A stretch of 64,000 nt of DNA from Tulasnella sp. 424 (taxonomy: Eukaryota; Basidiomycota; Agaricomycetes; Cantharellales; Tulasnellaceae). Shown here in pieces: positions 12,120-24,646 of this stretch (position 1 is its first letter; every line of letters starts with the position of its first letter). A program made the position numbers and the translations under genes. The notes under the pieces are model-generated. The model saw only the letters and a program-made list of their open reading frames with translations. It did not search any database and had not been told where the DNA came from. Location: the NCBI GenBank assembly GCA_019633425.1, contig WSUB01000033.1, positions 62,001 to 126,000 of the forward strand. The letters run 5' to 3'.

Positions 12120-12728
12120 ACGGAATGGCAGGTACTAGTTCCCGCAACAGAAGTAGCTCCACGTCTCCTCTCGTTGTCTCACATGTCCGGTAGACCACTT
12201 TGGTTAGAATGTCGCAATGCTTGTTCCCGCTACGCTAGTAGTGGGTTCTTGTGAAATTCGAATTTGATACACAACAAGATCTCAATTGCAGCTAATTCAG
12301 CAGCTGAGTCCAACCGATTTTGAACTCCGGAAGTACAACAAAGTCCATCCTGCTCCCCATCACTACTCTCGGTTTATTCATTTGTTATTTATTTAAAAAA
12401 TATACTGCGACTATGTCACGAATTTGTTTGCTTTCACGTGTTGTCTTGTGGTTGTACGCGTGTCAGCTTGTGCCTACTTATCGGGCCACACACTCCTCGT
12501 TGGATGGGGTCCTCGTTGCCTTTGCCCCCCTCCCCTTTCTGAATGCTCCGTTGTGACACAGATGAGCTCAGAGTGCTATGTTACTAGCAACAAAGGAGAC
12601 CAGCAGATAAAATGGTTATGGTAACTATCCACGAGGTGTTGTACAGCGAGATATAAACAGGAAACAAGGGAGTGCAACGCTAACAACTTCTGGCTCACAA
12701 CTAGTAAGTCAAGAAAGTTGTGAAGGGG
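12120..12728. other. Convergent 3' intergenic region
   Basis: About 600 bp between two convergent stop codons. It holds the two 3' UTRs; nothing else supported. Confidence 0.5.
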
Positions 12729-15223
12729 TCACGATTGCTGCTTTGTTCGGAACCGAAGCAGTGGTGCCAAGCCTGAAAGGGCACACGCTTTCTGAAGGAA
12801 TTCGTGCTACGGATTGGGCATCAGCTGTGCACGTATCCGACCATGGTACCGGAACTTGCCTGTAGCAGCTCGTCCGCCGTGGCTCGACTCTTAACGTCGA
12901 CGCACAGACAGACACTCAAAAAGTGTTTTAGCTCGCGGCTAAGTTTCTCCGGGTTCTTCAACGTGGGTGTGCCGTTTGTGGCAATGAGGTACAAAGCTTT
13001 CAAGGGCTCCTCGTCGAGATAGGGAGGTTCGTTCTCGATCATCTCAATCGCCATGATCCCTATCGAAGGCGTTGTCAGCTGTAGCATTGGAGTCGAAGAG
13101 TTCAGTAGAAGATACCGAGGGACCAGATGTCAACTTTGGCACCATATTCCTTCTGTTTCACTACTTCTGGTGCCATCCAGTAGGGTGTTCCTACCATAGT
13201 TGCCCGCTTCGACTTTTGATCAGTTAGCTTTGCACAAAACCCGAAGTCAGCTATAGGTTGTGATGTTAGGCTCATACACGACTCAAAAGGGTGGACGAGT
13301 ACGAACTGATTTTCACGCGGCCCTGAGCGTCCAACAGAACGTTATCCGACTTAATATCGCGATGTATGATGTGCTGAAGGTGCAGGTGGCATAGACCTTT
13401 GCAAGTCTGATACAGGAGTATATCAGCAGAGTAGCACAACCGCAGAAACAGGGCAGCGAACCTCGAGACAGATAGAACTTATCTGATCTTCTTCAAGTGT
13501 ATTGTTCTCGATGATGTCCGTTAAGGCTCCACCTTCCATATATTCCATCACAACCCATAACTCTGTATTTTTGACCAAATAGGAGTCGAGAAAATTAACG
13601 ATGTTCGGATGCTGCGACTCTTTCATTACTAGGATTTCGTTAACAATCAATTCTTTGCGAGGTTGGTGGGCCAGGTCCATTTGTTTGATGGCCACCTTTT
13701 TCCCGTTCGACAAGATTTTCGCGACGTAAACGTGCCCCGATGCTCTAACGCGACCGAGACATCAGTTACATGCCAAACTTTGTGTATGAATACCCCACCC
13801 TTGGCCTATCTTCCGGATTGTTGCGTATATAGCCTTCGGGTCGTCCTGGCTGACCACTTGTTTCAGCTTCTCCATGATCTGAGGCTCGCTCAAGGTAGAG
13901 ATTCGCCGCTCGGTCTCGGGAGGGGGCCCCTTTGTCTTCCCTTCGAGGGCCGCGGAAGCAGCAGCGACGGCGGGGGAAGGTTCAGGGGTTTTCGGTTGTA
14001 AAGGTTTGACTGGTGGTGGGCCTACGACGGCCCCAGCAGGCCCGTTGGGGGGATCGGTCTCTGGAGCCGATGTCGCAGGAGCTGTCTTTGATGGTGGCAA
14101 TTGCGGCCGTGGAGGTTGTCGTTCTTGAGTTGTCAAGCCTTCCCGATCGGTCTGCACTCCACGACGAGCTCCGTTTTCGCCTGGTTTTTGAATCGGTGCT
14201 GGAGGAGCAGGTCGATTGGCTTGAGGAAGGTGACGGATCGCAGGAAGCGGTTGCGTCCCTGGGGCGCCCAAACTTCCAGGGGCCGTCTCCTGTCTCGTAA
14301 TAGTAGGCCGCTTATCTGTTGCTCCAGCCAATCCTGTTCCAGCCCCGAACCTCACTGGCTCTTTCGGCGCTGGAGCGGCAGAGATTGTGTTTGTTGTAGA
14401 TGCATTAGGGATTATTCCGTATTCCTCGTACTCGCGCTTTTGGTGGTCGGTATAGAACTCAAGGACATCGAGCACCGCTTGCGGGTTCTTTGCATAATCT
14501 TCTCGAGTGATAGCAGACGAGGTCAAAAGGCGGGTCCACTGCTCTGGAAGGCCCTAAGTGATAAGGGAAGTATCAGAATAGAGTCCGCAGACCGGGGAAC
14601 GGTATGGATGTGAGAGCCTTGAGCATGGGCCGAGTGTTCACAAGTCGTTGCTTGCTGAACTGAGAACTCAGAAAATCGCCCATGCACTGCCCGTATTACT
14701 CCGATGAAATAATAATGGAATGGACACTGTGACTTACCGTAAACGCCCCCGAGATAGGATCAAACCCAACGTGAATCTTGTGGACGAAATTCGTCGGATT
14801 GCTGACGCCCATAAGCGGGCTTCGACAATACACGTCGTCTTGCCACGCATACAGTTCTTCGTCGCTCTTAAAAGCCAGGTGCATGCGGCGATCTTTGGTC
14901 TCAAGGAGCAGACAGTATGGCTTGAGATCAGTCCTTTCGACATTAGATACGTCCTTTAACATCACTTGAGGCATAGCTTGCGTGGAAGCACTCTATAGAG
15001 TACGGAAGGTACGTGTATGAGACTCTATCCTGATAAATCGACGTTACTAACTAACCTCATTCTTGTGGAAGGTAAGCGTGTCCTCCTTCAGCACCATCCA
15101 GCGACGATTCCAGAAGAGACTGGCAAAGCCGTCCTCCTTAACATTAGCGTACCCATTGCGTACAATTTGTCTAGTTGGTGCAGGTGGAGGTGCACGGGTA
15201 GGGGTGAGAGCAGGATAGGACAT
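12729..15223 (-). CDS. CLA4: Cla4-like p21-activated kinase (PH + CRIB + Ser/Thr kinase)
   Basis: Effector kinase of Cdc42/Rac in polarity, septation and mating-related morphogenesis. Eight exons (15223-15056, 14992-14738, 14553-13799, 13744-13462, 13406-13307, 13250-13116, 13059-12860, 12806-12729) give 657 residues. Order: PH domain about 20-120 ([42 protein letters not shown]); CRIB at about 125-145 ([16 protein letters not shown] then GAFTGLPEQW), the Cla4 arrangement with PH directly before CRIB; Pro-rich linker; kinase from about residue 385 with [11 protein letters not shown] loop, VAIK lysine, [17 protein letters not shown] and [11 protein letters not shown]. All catalytic residues are present. 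The last intron (12859-12807) starts GCAAGT, a GC-AG intron; only this junction gives [11 protein letters not shown], as in other Cla4 proteins. It shares a 111-bp divergent promoter with the folate gene. Confidence 0.95.
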
Positions 15224-15334
15224 ATGAAGACCCAGGGGGATTGATCAAGGGAGATTGATTGGGAGACAGCGAAACGAGTCGACGGGGATAGTTACGAAGT
15301 AGTCAGAACTCGAACATCTGCACCCAACCTCCCA
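15224..15334. promoter_or_regulatory. Short bidirectional promoter between CLA4-like and FOL3-like genes
   Basis: Only 111 bp separate the two divergent start codons, so the region must contain both 5' UTRs and core promoters or overlap with neighbouring transcribed sequence. No clear TATA box on either side. Confidence 0.6.
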
Positions 15335-16669
15335 ATGGACTTGTCACTTTCCCGGATCCGTTCCCTCACATCTCTCCTTCCCCGCTACACCAGACCGACC
15401 ATACACATTGCAGGAACCAATGGAAAGGGAAGCACGACGGCTTTCGTGGATTCTATCCTCCGTCAGGCCGGATTCTTCACAGGGAGGTTTAACAGTCCGC
15501 ATCTTATCACGATACGCGACTCCATCCTTCTCGATGGCCACGCAATCCCACCCGAGGACTATCAAGAGGCTTTCCGGTCAGTCATAACCGCCAATGACAT
15601 TGGAGATTGCCGATGTACCAACTTCGAACTTCAGACGGCCACCGCCCTCCTTGCCTTTGAACGTGCGCATGTCGATGTAGCCATCCTGGAGGTCGGGCTT
15701 GGTGGGCGATTGGATGCGACAAATGTCATTCCAGACGACACCGTCATTGTGTCAGGGATAGCCGCCATCGACCTAGACCACCAGGCTATTCTTGGTGCTA
15801 CGCTGGAGTTAATTGCGATGGAGAAGGCAGCAATTGCTCGGAGAGACCATCCATGCGTTCTTGGGGCTCAATCGCACCAGGCAGTCACAGAAACGATTAA
15901 GAGATCCGTGAACGCGGTTGGGGCCCGTCTCCTCTACGCCTCGGAACAAGTTCGAGTTTTCCCGTGTCAGGCTCCTGCACCCAGTGACCCCGTCATCCCC
16001 CCTCCAGCTACAAATGTCAGCATCCACGTTCGCGGAGAACGACTCGATGGAAGAATCGGTCTTCAAGGAAGTCATCAGTGTCAAAATGCTGAATTGGCGG
16101 TTGCCCTTGTGGAGGCTCTCAAACTCTCACCACCATTTCAACGTATCACCCTAAAACAGATCGCGCAAGGCCTCAGTCTTGCAACATGGTCCGGCCGACT
16201 CGAGTGGATCAACTATCGCGAAGCAATGGAACACGGAGAGGACATCTGGCTGCTTACGGATGGAGCTCATAACCCAGCATCAGCGGCAAGCCTCGCTAGA
16301 TACCTCACTTCTTTACCCATCACCGGCACTCGTTCTTTCGTGGTTTCCCTCTCACACTCTCCTTCAAAATCGCCGCGAGCTACGCTAGAAGCCGTCCTTC
16401 TTCCCGGAGACCGTGTTGCAGTCGTCCCGTTTAGCCCAGTGGACGGCATGCCGTGGGTCAAGCCGCAGGAGCCAGTGACGGTAATGGAGGTCGCGAAAGA
16501 TCTGGTAGGTCCCTCTGGTGAAGTTGCTGCGTGGACCGACCTCAAAGCCGCGTTGAGTTGGGCTAGCCATGGTCATTCCGTCGTTATCGTAACGGGTAGT
16601 CTGTACCTTGTAGCCGATTTATATCGCTTACTCCTGACACCCTCAGGACGCGTCCTGAGTGCTGCATAA
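15335..16669 (+). CDS. FOL3: Dihydrofolate synthase / folylpolyglutamate synthase (Mur ligase family)
   Basis: ATP-dependent ligase that adds glutamate to dihydropteroate or folates. Intronless, 444 residues, unusual beside its intron-rich neighbours. The P-loop is in IHIAGTNGKGST (about 28-40), the substrate loop in GRFNSPHLITIRDSI, and the Mur-ligase signature appears as AILEVGLGGRLDATN (about 120-135), then the C-terminal domain with LLTDGAHNPASAASL. The short N terminus, size and lack of a presequence fit the monofunctional DHFS type (yeast Fol3) slightly better than mitochondrial FPGS, but sequence alone does not separate them with certainty. Confidence 0.9.
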   Translation: MDLSLSRIRSLTSLLPRYTRPTIHIAGTNGKGSTTAFVDSILRQAGFFTGRFNSPHLITIRDSILLDGHAIPPEDYQEAFRSVITANDIGDCRCTNFELQTATALLAFERAHVDVAILEVGLGGRLDATNVIPDDTVIVSGIAAIDLDHQAILGATLELIAMEKAAIARRDHPCVLGAQSHQAVTETIKRSVNAVGARLLYASEQVRVFPCQAPAPSDPVIPPPATNVSIHVRGERLDGRIGLQGSHQCQNAELAVALVEALKLSPPFQRITLKQIAQGLSLATWSGRLEWINYREAMEHGEDIWLLTDGAHNPASAASLARYLTSLPITGTRSFVVSLSHSPSKSPRATLEAVLLPGDRVAVVPFSPVDGMPWVKPQEPVTVMEVAKDLVGPSGEVAAWTDLKAALSWASHGHSVVIVTGSLYLVADLYRLLLTPSGRVLSAA

Positions 16670-16739
16670 CTCCTATTCTCTGTATTGTGAAATGAAATCG
16701 ATTGGATTAACTAGATATGTGTTCAACGACATGAATCCT

Positions 16740-19700
16740 CTACAACCGTTCTGGCATCGGAGGTACTGGTGGAACATCAGGCTTGGAGAATCGGTTCCGT
16801 GGTCCGCTCTTCCTATCCATAGTTTTCTTCCGTTGCTCTCCTTGCGCTTGGGTGTAAGCATCGAATTGCTGTGCAATAAATTCTGCAGTATTTGGACTGC
16901 TCCGTATTTTTTTCAGTCCGAATTGTTCGACGAGATTGACGTTTAAGCTGACTCACCGCATGCGCAAAACCCGCAATATCATGTCCCCGCTGCTTCCTGG
17001 AGCCTCCTGCTTCTTTTCCCTCTTGCGGTCACGAATTGTGCCGAGGTTGCGTTGAGAATATACCGTTTTAGCCCGCTTCTTGACGGTCGGGGCCGCGCGG
17101 AGGGTCTGCTGCATCAACCTAACGGCTTCCTCCATAAGTTCATCCCTAAAAAAAGATGCGTCCATGCAGTCGCGTCCTCTAAAGCGCAAATAAGACAATT
17201 AAATAAGACCCACGTGTGCCAATCGTAATATAGGCGAATGCTGAGCAGATCCCGGTACTTTTGGTTTTGTAGCTGCTCCTGTGTAAGAGGGCTTGCGCCG
17301 TCAGCGTACATATAATTATTCAGGAACTATCAGACCCGAAGTGAGTAACGAAACTCAATAGTAACTTAATAAACCAGGTAAACTTACCCTCAACCACTTG
17401 AAGACGATGTCGACTTCTTTATCGGAGAGGGGCTTCATATCGGCTGGGGCATTGGCCAGAGGTGGAACCAGCAAATCCTCGATTGTGGCAAGCATCTCTT
17501 TCCATATTTTCCCCATGACCGTCGCTTTGGTGGCTTCACTGAGATGGTTATTGAACGTTTGTAGGTTTGCGTCGAGATAATCGAACAAGGGTGTCAGGGC
17601 ACTTTCGATCTCCTCGTCAGTTAAAGCCTGAGTTCGCGCCCTGCCTTTCTCTTGATGAGGCAATGGAATTAGGGAGTCTGCCTTATCGGCACCGATTGCC
17701 GATCTGTAGAAACCAGTCACCCCGGCAAGTGCTTTGTTGTAGTCGTACGATGTCGCGGTAGACTTGACGAGCGCGGCGAGGACAGTCCGATTGATATATT
17801 GATGCAGCAGTGGTGACACCTACGAACAAGCCACCTTCAGAATAAGCAAGCCTTTCGATAAAAATCCTTCCAAAACCTTGTCAATGATAACTCGGATCAT
17901 GTCGCTTTCGGCCCTCTTTAAGGATCGAAATGCCCGCCCGAAGAAAAACTGCGGGTCGTCTTTCTCCCCTTCCATACTGACTCTAAGCAGAATACGCCCC
18001 ACAGTGTCGAGATCCAACCACATGTCGTGAGCCAGGTAGTCCCCAAACCGTTTGGGATCGAGGAAAAGGTAGCCACGTCCCACAGTATCGTGTTTTCCGA
18101 TGACAGCCCTATCCCGCACACTCGCCATAACCCACAACGAGCTTTCCACGGAGATATCGAAGGCTTCGTCCCCTGACGAAGGGGATTAGCTATCAAACTT
18201 CGATCAATTCGATGAACTGCTTACATCGAGGACTGAGGCTTTCATAAATGGTCCGTGTCTTCGCTAGTCGGATACCTTTCTCATCACTTAACGTTACGAA
18301 GGAGTCAAGCTTCGAAGAACTTGAGTCGGGTACAATCAACCCTTCAGCTTGAACAATTTTAACTGTGAATAAAAAGCGTTGCTTCTCAGGCTCATCCGAC
18401 GGCGGGGTTGCATGGTCGTCCAGGATGCCGGAGATCGTGTCAACGTCGATACGTGCGTATAGCTTGTCGAGGAGATTTCGTGCCGCTTCAATGTTGTTGA
18501 GTTTGACACAGCTCTGCTCTCCGAAGGGAATGTTTTGTTGAATGATGGAACGTCAAGCCTCGTGTAGCAGAGGTTGTGTTTTAGACTCACCGAAGGTGTG
18601 AAGTTGAAAGGGTCGACCTTTTTCTCCCCGGCAATGGTTAATCGTGCCTTTTCGATGAATGCGTACTGCTTCGGCTGCTTCTCGTCTGCGCTGTGACGCG
18701 GGAACATTTCTTCCATGAAGAGATCCTCGACCGTTCGACAGTACTCTTCGACGAGCTTGCTAACGGTCTAGGACATCGCTCAGATCGTGGTTAGATTCCT
18801 GTCTAATCGTTCCACTTGCCTTGGATAGTACCGTAAAGAAGCGAGCATCTTGATACCGATCGGGCCAATTAAGGTCGAACAAAAAATCAATCGGAGACTT
18901 GAGGTTTGAGAATAGATCGACAATAGACGAGCTGTGGCCTTCCTCGCCCTCCGCTTCAAACTTCGGCTCTATTAGAAAGACCAGTCGCGCAAAGAAGCGA
19001 ATACTCTACCTTATCGACTGAAATTGCCTAGCATCAAGCCGCACCACGTCAGAAATGGCCTCGAAGAACGTAGGCCAAACGCACCGCATGTACCCACTGA
19101 GCAGTTTGCAGATCAGTGTTGACCAAAAATTGTAAAACGTAGGGTTCAAAGTATCCCCCCAAGTCGTAATCAAGCGGCGAACTGGGGATGGCTGCCTGAG
19201 TCTCCACAGATTTCATTAAATAGTCAAACTCACTTGGGACAGAATGCCGCGTGCATGCTAAGCAAAGTTTTGGTGCGTCTATACAATGTGAAGATGTCCC
19301 CAAGTGGAACGTCCGGGGGTTTTCTCGTGGAACCTTCTAGCAGCGGCACGCGCATGTCCCCAAGGTCAGTCAGAAAAAGAGGGATTTGGCTCTCGAGAGC
19401 CAGTGAGACGAGGTCTAACCGGCTAAAAGTGGGATGGACGATCAATGCGTGGGTAAACTTCCGTAATGTGCTAGCCTCACCCAAGGATCGGTTTAGGGAA
19501 CCTTTTATCTAACAGTTTTGCTTGCTTCTCCAGATGATCCGTCAAGTTGAGAAGTGGAAGTGCTCGGTTTGGATCTGGGTTCGACATAAGCTCGTAATTC
19601 TTGTCTGTATATTGATGGACAGCTTGCACCCGAACACGATCCGCCAGGTCGTTGAGACGGGCATCGATGTCCGCCTTGTACCGCTCGACTAAACCCGATA

Positions 19701-21907
19701 TTTGCACTGCTTCCAGAACTTGAACGTATGGGGCTATCTTTTCCGGCTTCAGCTTTGTAATATCTTCTAGCGCTTCGTATAGGGCACCGAGGAAGACGTT
19801 GAACAGCCCTCCATACACAGTTGAGACATAGTCCATCTTAGATCGCTCATAGCATCAGAGATTCTTAGCAAAAGGTTCAAAAAGCACTCACATCGAACCG
19901 CGGCCAGAATTCCGCAGGTACATCATGCGTCGCCTTGTCTACCATTTGAAGTCCTTCGGGTATACACTCGATCGGAACTTCATCCCTCTCGTACTTATAT
20001 CGAATGACGTCAAGAAAGCACGTTACACGGTAGGAATGAGATATTCTCCACCGCAGAGCACATTCGTTGAGAAGGTCCAGATGCTGGTGGCTAAGGATCG
20101 TGAGCGAGACTTCCTGGTCCTCAGGAAGGTGAACCATCGCCTCCAGATCTCGTTCCAAGCATAGTTCTACGAGTCTCTTGTATGCCTTTCTAGGATTTGG
20201 TGGAATATAGGTAAAGTTGTGGCCGACTTCAATCTCGTCGTCGCTTGGTATGGCTTCCCCTTCACTTATCACACCACCAAAGCTGGGACCAGAGTCCGAG
20301 CTACCGGGCATTAAGGATACTGAAAGAGGACGTTGTGGTTGAGGATACCGGGAGGAGGCTTCCGAAGGCATCGACTTGGCTAAATCAGGCTTGAGTCGAA
20401 TCATCGCAAGCATGAGTTGTGAGAGATGAGCCAATTCTTGGGTCCGCCAGCGATGAAAAGCTTCTTCTGTATCGAAATCTTCTCGTCGTCCTGGGAAAGG
20501 CATGTCGGCATTGATGTTTTTTAGGCAAGTCTGGGCAGCAATGATTAGCGTAGAAGCAAAACTAAAGCATGGACATACCTTCAAATCATTCAGTGCGGAT
20601 TTCTCCGAGCAAAACTGTCGGATAGCATTGAGATCGCTCTGGAGGTCCTTCTTCGTTTTTTCAAATAGTTTCCCAACTACGCCGACGAGAGGCATGTCGT
20701 CCACGGTTCCTAGGGAGGGCGGAGCCGGCCTTGCCGCATCGCCTGCACCTGTAGGCACTTGAGCAGCCAATGCCCCTCTTGCCCCTGCTGCAGGGGTAGA
20801 TGGGTTCTGCATTCCCTCTGCCAGCCGCGTGGTATATAACTCGAGGCGTGACATGATCTCCGGAGGGACATGGCTAACATTCCGCAGACACTCTCGCAGA
20901 ATCAGGACGAACTGTGACGTTTGAGCATCCAGTTCGTGTTTCCACCCATCGCCACTTAATGTCGGGTCCTTACGGAGGGCTTGCGTAGCTGTCCTCACAA
21001 AAAAAAGGATCAACTCCTCAATCTTGCGGTTTTCCTTGATTTGTCTCCAGGAAGATGACGAAGGCTCTCTTGAACTCGGTTTCTCCGCGGCTTTGAGACT
21101 TCCCCAAAATACGGCGATGACCCGACGAGTATACTGGTCGTTGTATCTGAGGTAATAGTGGTTCAGTCGAAGGGTGCGGTGGAAGATAGAGGAGGATAAA
21201 CGGACTGTGGATCCTTGCCCATCGCGATGTTTTGCATCTTCAGGTCCAGCACTTTGAAGACCTTGTCCGGAAATTTAGCGCCACGATTGCCACTAGGGTC
21301 CCGGAAGAGATCTGTTACGGAGTTGAGGGATGATGATATAGCACCCGTCAGGCGAGAAGTATGAAAGGACTCTCGATCCCTCTCAACGTTCCTCCCTCCC
21401 TCCACACTGGCCCCCGATTCAGGGGGTTTTGGTGTCAGCAGGAATGCTAGATACCTGTTAGCGGCGTTAACAACAGCACAGAAGTCGTGTAATGAAGGCA
21501 CGAACGAGATCCGAAGAGAATATCTGGGTAATCATGGAACCAGGAGGGGAGAGATTTCAATGAGGGCTGGCTAGCCGAAGATAGAGCCTAGGTGTTACGC
21601 ACTGGTAAATGTCGTCGTCGGTCATGCGCTCCTTTCCGGAACGCCTACTTGAGATGCTCTCGTAAGAGCGGCTTGTCATGAACCCACGATGATAGGAGGT
21701 CCTGGCGAAGGGTGGGGGTCGAGCAACACTAGCGTCCTCAAAGCTGGTGGTTAAGAGGGTTTGGTATTCCTGAAGATTGATGACGACAGGGGAGCACGTA
21801 GTTGGGGGATGGTCTGCAATCAGGAGCTCTGAGAATCAATTACCAAACCCCGCGAGATTGATTTTCGGTGGGGTGCCTTCCAGTTCAAGTTCTAACAACC
21901 CTGCCAT
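16740..21907 (-). CDS. Munc13-like protein (MHD1-C2-MHD2), vesicle priming/secretion
   Basis: Large multi-exon gene, roughly 1,300-1,400 residues. The order along the chain is an N-terminal region (EYQTLLTTSFEDASVA; a YTRRVIAVFWGSLKA segment), an MHD1-like helical block (FNVFLGALYEALEDITKL; ALPLLNLTDHLEKQAKLL; TLLSMHAAFCP), a C2 domain (VKIVQAEGLIVPDSSSSKLD ... GRGYLFLDPKRFGDYL) and MHD2 (DEEIESALTPLFDYLDANLQ, TVMGKIWKEMLATIEDLLVP), closing with MILRVLRMRPNTAEFIAQQF and a Pro-rich tail. This MHD1-C2-MHD2 order is that of fungal Munc13 homologues, which act with SNAREs at the plasma membrane. The last junction is 16957 to 16896. The 5' end is uncertain: an ATG at 21907 needs a very short (30 bp) intron and overlaps the RPA49 start. 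Confidence 0.8.
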
Positions 21908-23614
21908 GAGCAACCTCGACTCAAAACAACCCCGAAAGGGGAATCCCAAGGTATCTATGGCCAAATCAAGAGCAACTGTCCGAGAGAATACAAAATCAAT
22001 TGCGGTTCGTTTGCTGAACGAACCCGAATGCCCTGGACCTCTTCTCGGTGAGGCTTGCTCCGGTTACCGCGCATGACACTGAGACTCAATCGCTGCGTAT
22101 ACTCCAGCCAGCACATCGTGCACAGATGTGCTCGAAGGCTCAGATTTTTTGCTCTACGCTCGAGAAGCAGACCTCCAGAAGGGATGGCCAGTGACGAAAA
22201 TGCCGCACTTCCTTTGGGGCTCGAACAACGCCGTTGAGTATGTAAGCCGGGAAAACGATGTTGAGACAGACTCTGGTCACGCCTCCCAGTACGTCGAACG
22301 TTGTTTCCTGTCACATACTTTATGATTTATGATTTATGCTTTATACAGGTTCGTTGTGGGGGTCTACGACCGAAACATCAACGCTGTGACCCTGTACCAC
22401 ACGGCGGCACATACAATCGACCGTTCTGTAAGGGGCCCGAATGGGTTAAACGTCGACACCTCTACCAATCCAATCGGTCTTGGCTATCACGCGACTCGCG
22501 CAGCTCTTGGACAAGCTTTCGGGAACGCCAAAGCGAAACGGGGCATTGAAGATGTCGCAAAACGGACGATTGATCCGAGAGCAGTCTCGTTGACCATCAC
22601 CGCTGTGCAAGAAAGCATCGATACTGCGACAGGTATCTTGCCAGACGATGGTTTGGACTTGAACCCCAAATTCTACTAGATCCAGCTCACCCCTCCTTCC
22701 TGCAGAACTCCCTCTCGATGCACGGAGTCCTCCACTCATTCCTCCCGTAAACCACTCTGCTGCGACCATCGATGAGGTCTATCCTCTACAACACATTGTT
22801 TCTACCGCGGAGCTGTCATCTCTTGACGTTGACGGTTTGCTGAGTGCTCCTCTTGAAAGCCGAACTGCTGGCGTTCCCGTTCGGAGCCGCTGGGTAACCT
22901 ACATGATCTCTAGGATTGGATCCAACCCTCCAACCCAAGAGTTGTAAGTCGTAGACAGATTCGCTACCCTTGAGACGTCGTCACCTTACATTATTCATCT
23001 AGACAGACCCTAGTTTATGTCGCGTGCCTCATTGGTCTCTTTCGTCAGACGGCTCGAAATACAGAACGCCGTTGGATTGAAACACAGAATCCTACTATAC
23101 CCAGCATCGTTCTCGATGGGTTCTACGACCGCTTCACCGAATCGACCCGTAGCAGTCAAGAGTAAGCCAACGGTTTTGATATTACGGGCTGCGACTGACA
23201 GTGCGGTCGAAGAGCCATCATGACATCTAGTCATCAAGTAAAGCTCATATCATACATCCTAGTCCTCTGTCTCCGTATGGAACGTTGGACCATGGAGATG
23301 CACCGCATTAGAGAGGATCTGGGTCTTGATGAGGCAAAGTAAATCCTTCTTGAGAGTATGCCCCTAGATACACTCTGACCAAGACACCCGAACCTAGGAT
23401 TAAAACCCACTTCGAGGCGATCGGTTCGTATGAAGCAGAAATTCCTGAGCGCTAGCTAATCTATCGTCGTTCAGGTTGCAGGATTCTACGCAAACCCTCG
23501 GCCCATAATGATCCTATTGAGCATGGATTTGAGCATGCAGAGAATCAGACGGTCGCAACTCTAGACTGCCCCCCCACTTTTCCTACGCCCAAAACGCGAA
23601 AACGGCGTAAATGA
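21906..23614 (+). CDS. RPA49: RNA polymerase I subunit A49 (RPA49)
   Basis: Pol I-specific subunit that, with A34.5, supports initiation and elongation of rDNA transcription in the nucleolus. Eight exons (21906-22047, 22108-22288, 22349-22650, 22706-22943, 23003-23161, 23231-23338, 23398-23423, 23475-23614) give 431 residues, the normal size. The N-terminal dimerisation module includes GPLLAS, FVVGVYDRNINAVTLYHTA; the linker has RATRAALGQAFGNAKAKRGI-like sequence; the C-terminal tandem winged-helix region includes RSRWVTYMISRIGS and LVYVACLIGLFRQT, with a basic tail KTRKRRK. Exon 7 is only 26 nt. An in-frame ATG at 21957 is an alternative start that would remove the overlap with the divergent Munc13-like gene. 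Confidence 0.88.
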
Positions 23615-24040
23615 ACTTGATGGTCGCTCCGTACAATCATAATGTAGTGATAATGCTGATGCAGCGCCGCGCCTGTCTCAAAATGAAGTTTCATGGTTTT
23701 ACCGTTTGCTGGGCCATTACTAGCCCAGAGCAATGCAGACTCGAAAATCTCGGATCTGTTTATACGTAGCTTCAGTAAACACTGAGGCAGCCGCGTCGTG
23801 CGTGAAGCCTTTCGGTTTGATAGGCGCCGTATTAAGATATTGGACGAGTGCAAGTGAGCTCATGAGCTAGTTTTATGCCGTGCTCTGCGACTCGTCCAGC
23901 TTTGCTACCTTGCCAGTTGGACTTCAGGCACCTCCTTCTGCCAAGATTACCTCGACTCGTAGATAATTGCAATGGAGACTTTATAGGACACCGAGAACGA
24001 AGGCAAACCTTGGAGAAAGACAGGCGATTATCACACGATA

Positions 24041-24646
24041 CGACCTAAGGGCTAATTCCAATGGGCGACCCCCCTTTCAAATTCGCTGAAAAACCCCTTC
24101 CGATCGGAAGAGGTGCTGACTAACTGGATGTCCCGTGTGACACACCAGAGGTTGGCGACGGGCGTAAGGGTCCATCCGCCCTCGTCAGCTCACACAATGC
24201 GAGTTCGCCATGACCACTTGAGCCGAGAACGTTCGCACTCCCGGCGAGTGACGCGTTGGCGACGTCGTTATTGATGATGGCGACTCCATTGATAGGTAAA
24301 TTATCATTCTACACCGTTCTAAGCATCTCGTCTCGTCTCGATATTATTTTGCTCTATATCTACATGGTCAACGCGTGTGCAAAGTATCTGAGGACGATTG
24401 GGTAGCGATGACCTTGTTGGTCGCTCTCGACGCGACACCATGATTTAGGCAGCTTCGATAATCCCTAAATCGATGCCTGGGTCGACAAGATTTTGTAATT
24501 GGTCTATTTATGCTTTGCTCCGTGTTGTAGTCGCCGTCATCGACGACCCTCTGGTGTGTCACGCGGGACATCCAGTAAGTCAGCACCTCTTCCGGTCTCG
24601 GCGACCCCCTTTAGGGGGTCGCCCATGGGAATTAGTCCGACCTAAG
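24041..24646. mobile_element. Non-autonomous MULE-like DNA transposon with target duplication
   Basis: Terminal inverted repeats of about 90-100 bp: the left arm starts near 24050 (CTAATTCCAATGGGCGACC) and the right arm ends at 24637 (its reverse complement reads CTAATTCCCATGGGCGACC). The inner part GGAAGAGGTGCTGAC with GGATGTCCCG and GTGACACACCAGAGG is shared by both arms with few mismatches. Identical 9-bp flanks CGACCTAAG at 24041-24049 and 24638-24646 (11 bp if GG is counted) are a target-site duplication. Long TIRs with a 9-11 bp duplication fit Mutator-like elements. No transposase is present. The right arm contains a near-perfect palindrome at 24601-24622. A roughly 105-bp insertion appears to interrupt the left arm, because homology to the right arm resumes at about 24259. 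Confidence 0.8.

Noticed and set aside
23545..23853. Minus-strand ORF opposite the RPA49 3' end
   Set aside because: Antisense to the last RPA49 exon and its 3' UTR; no family features.
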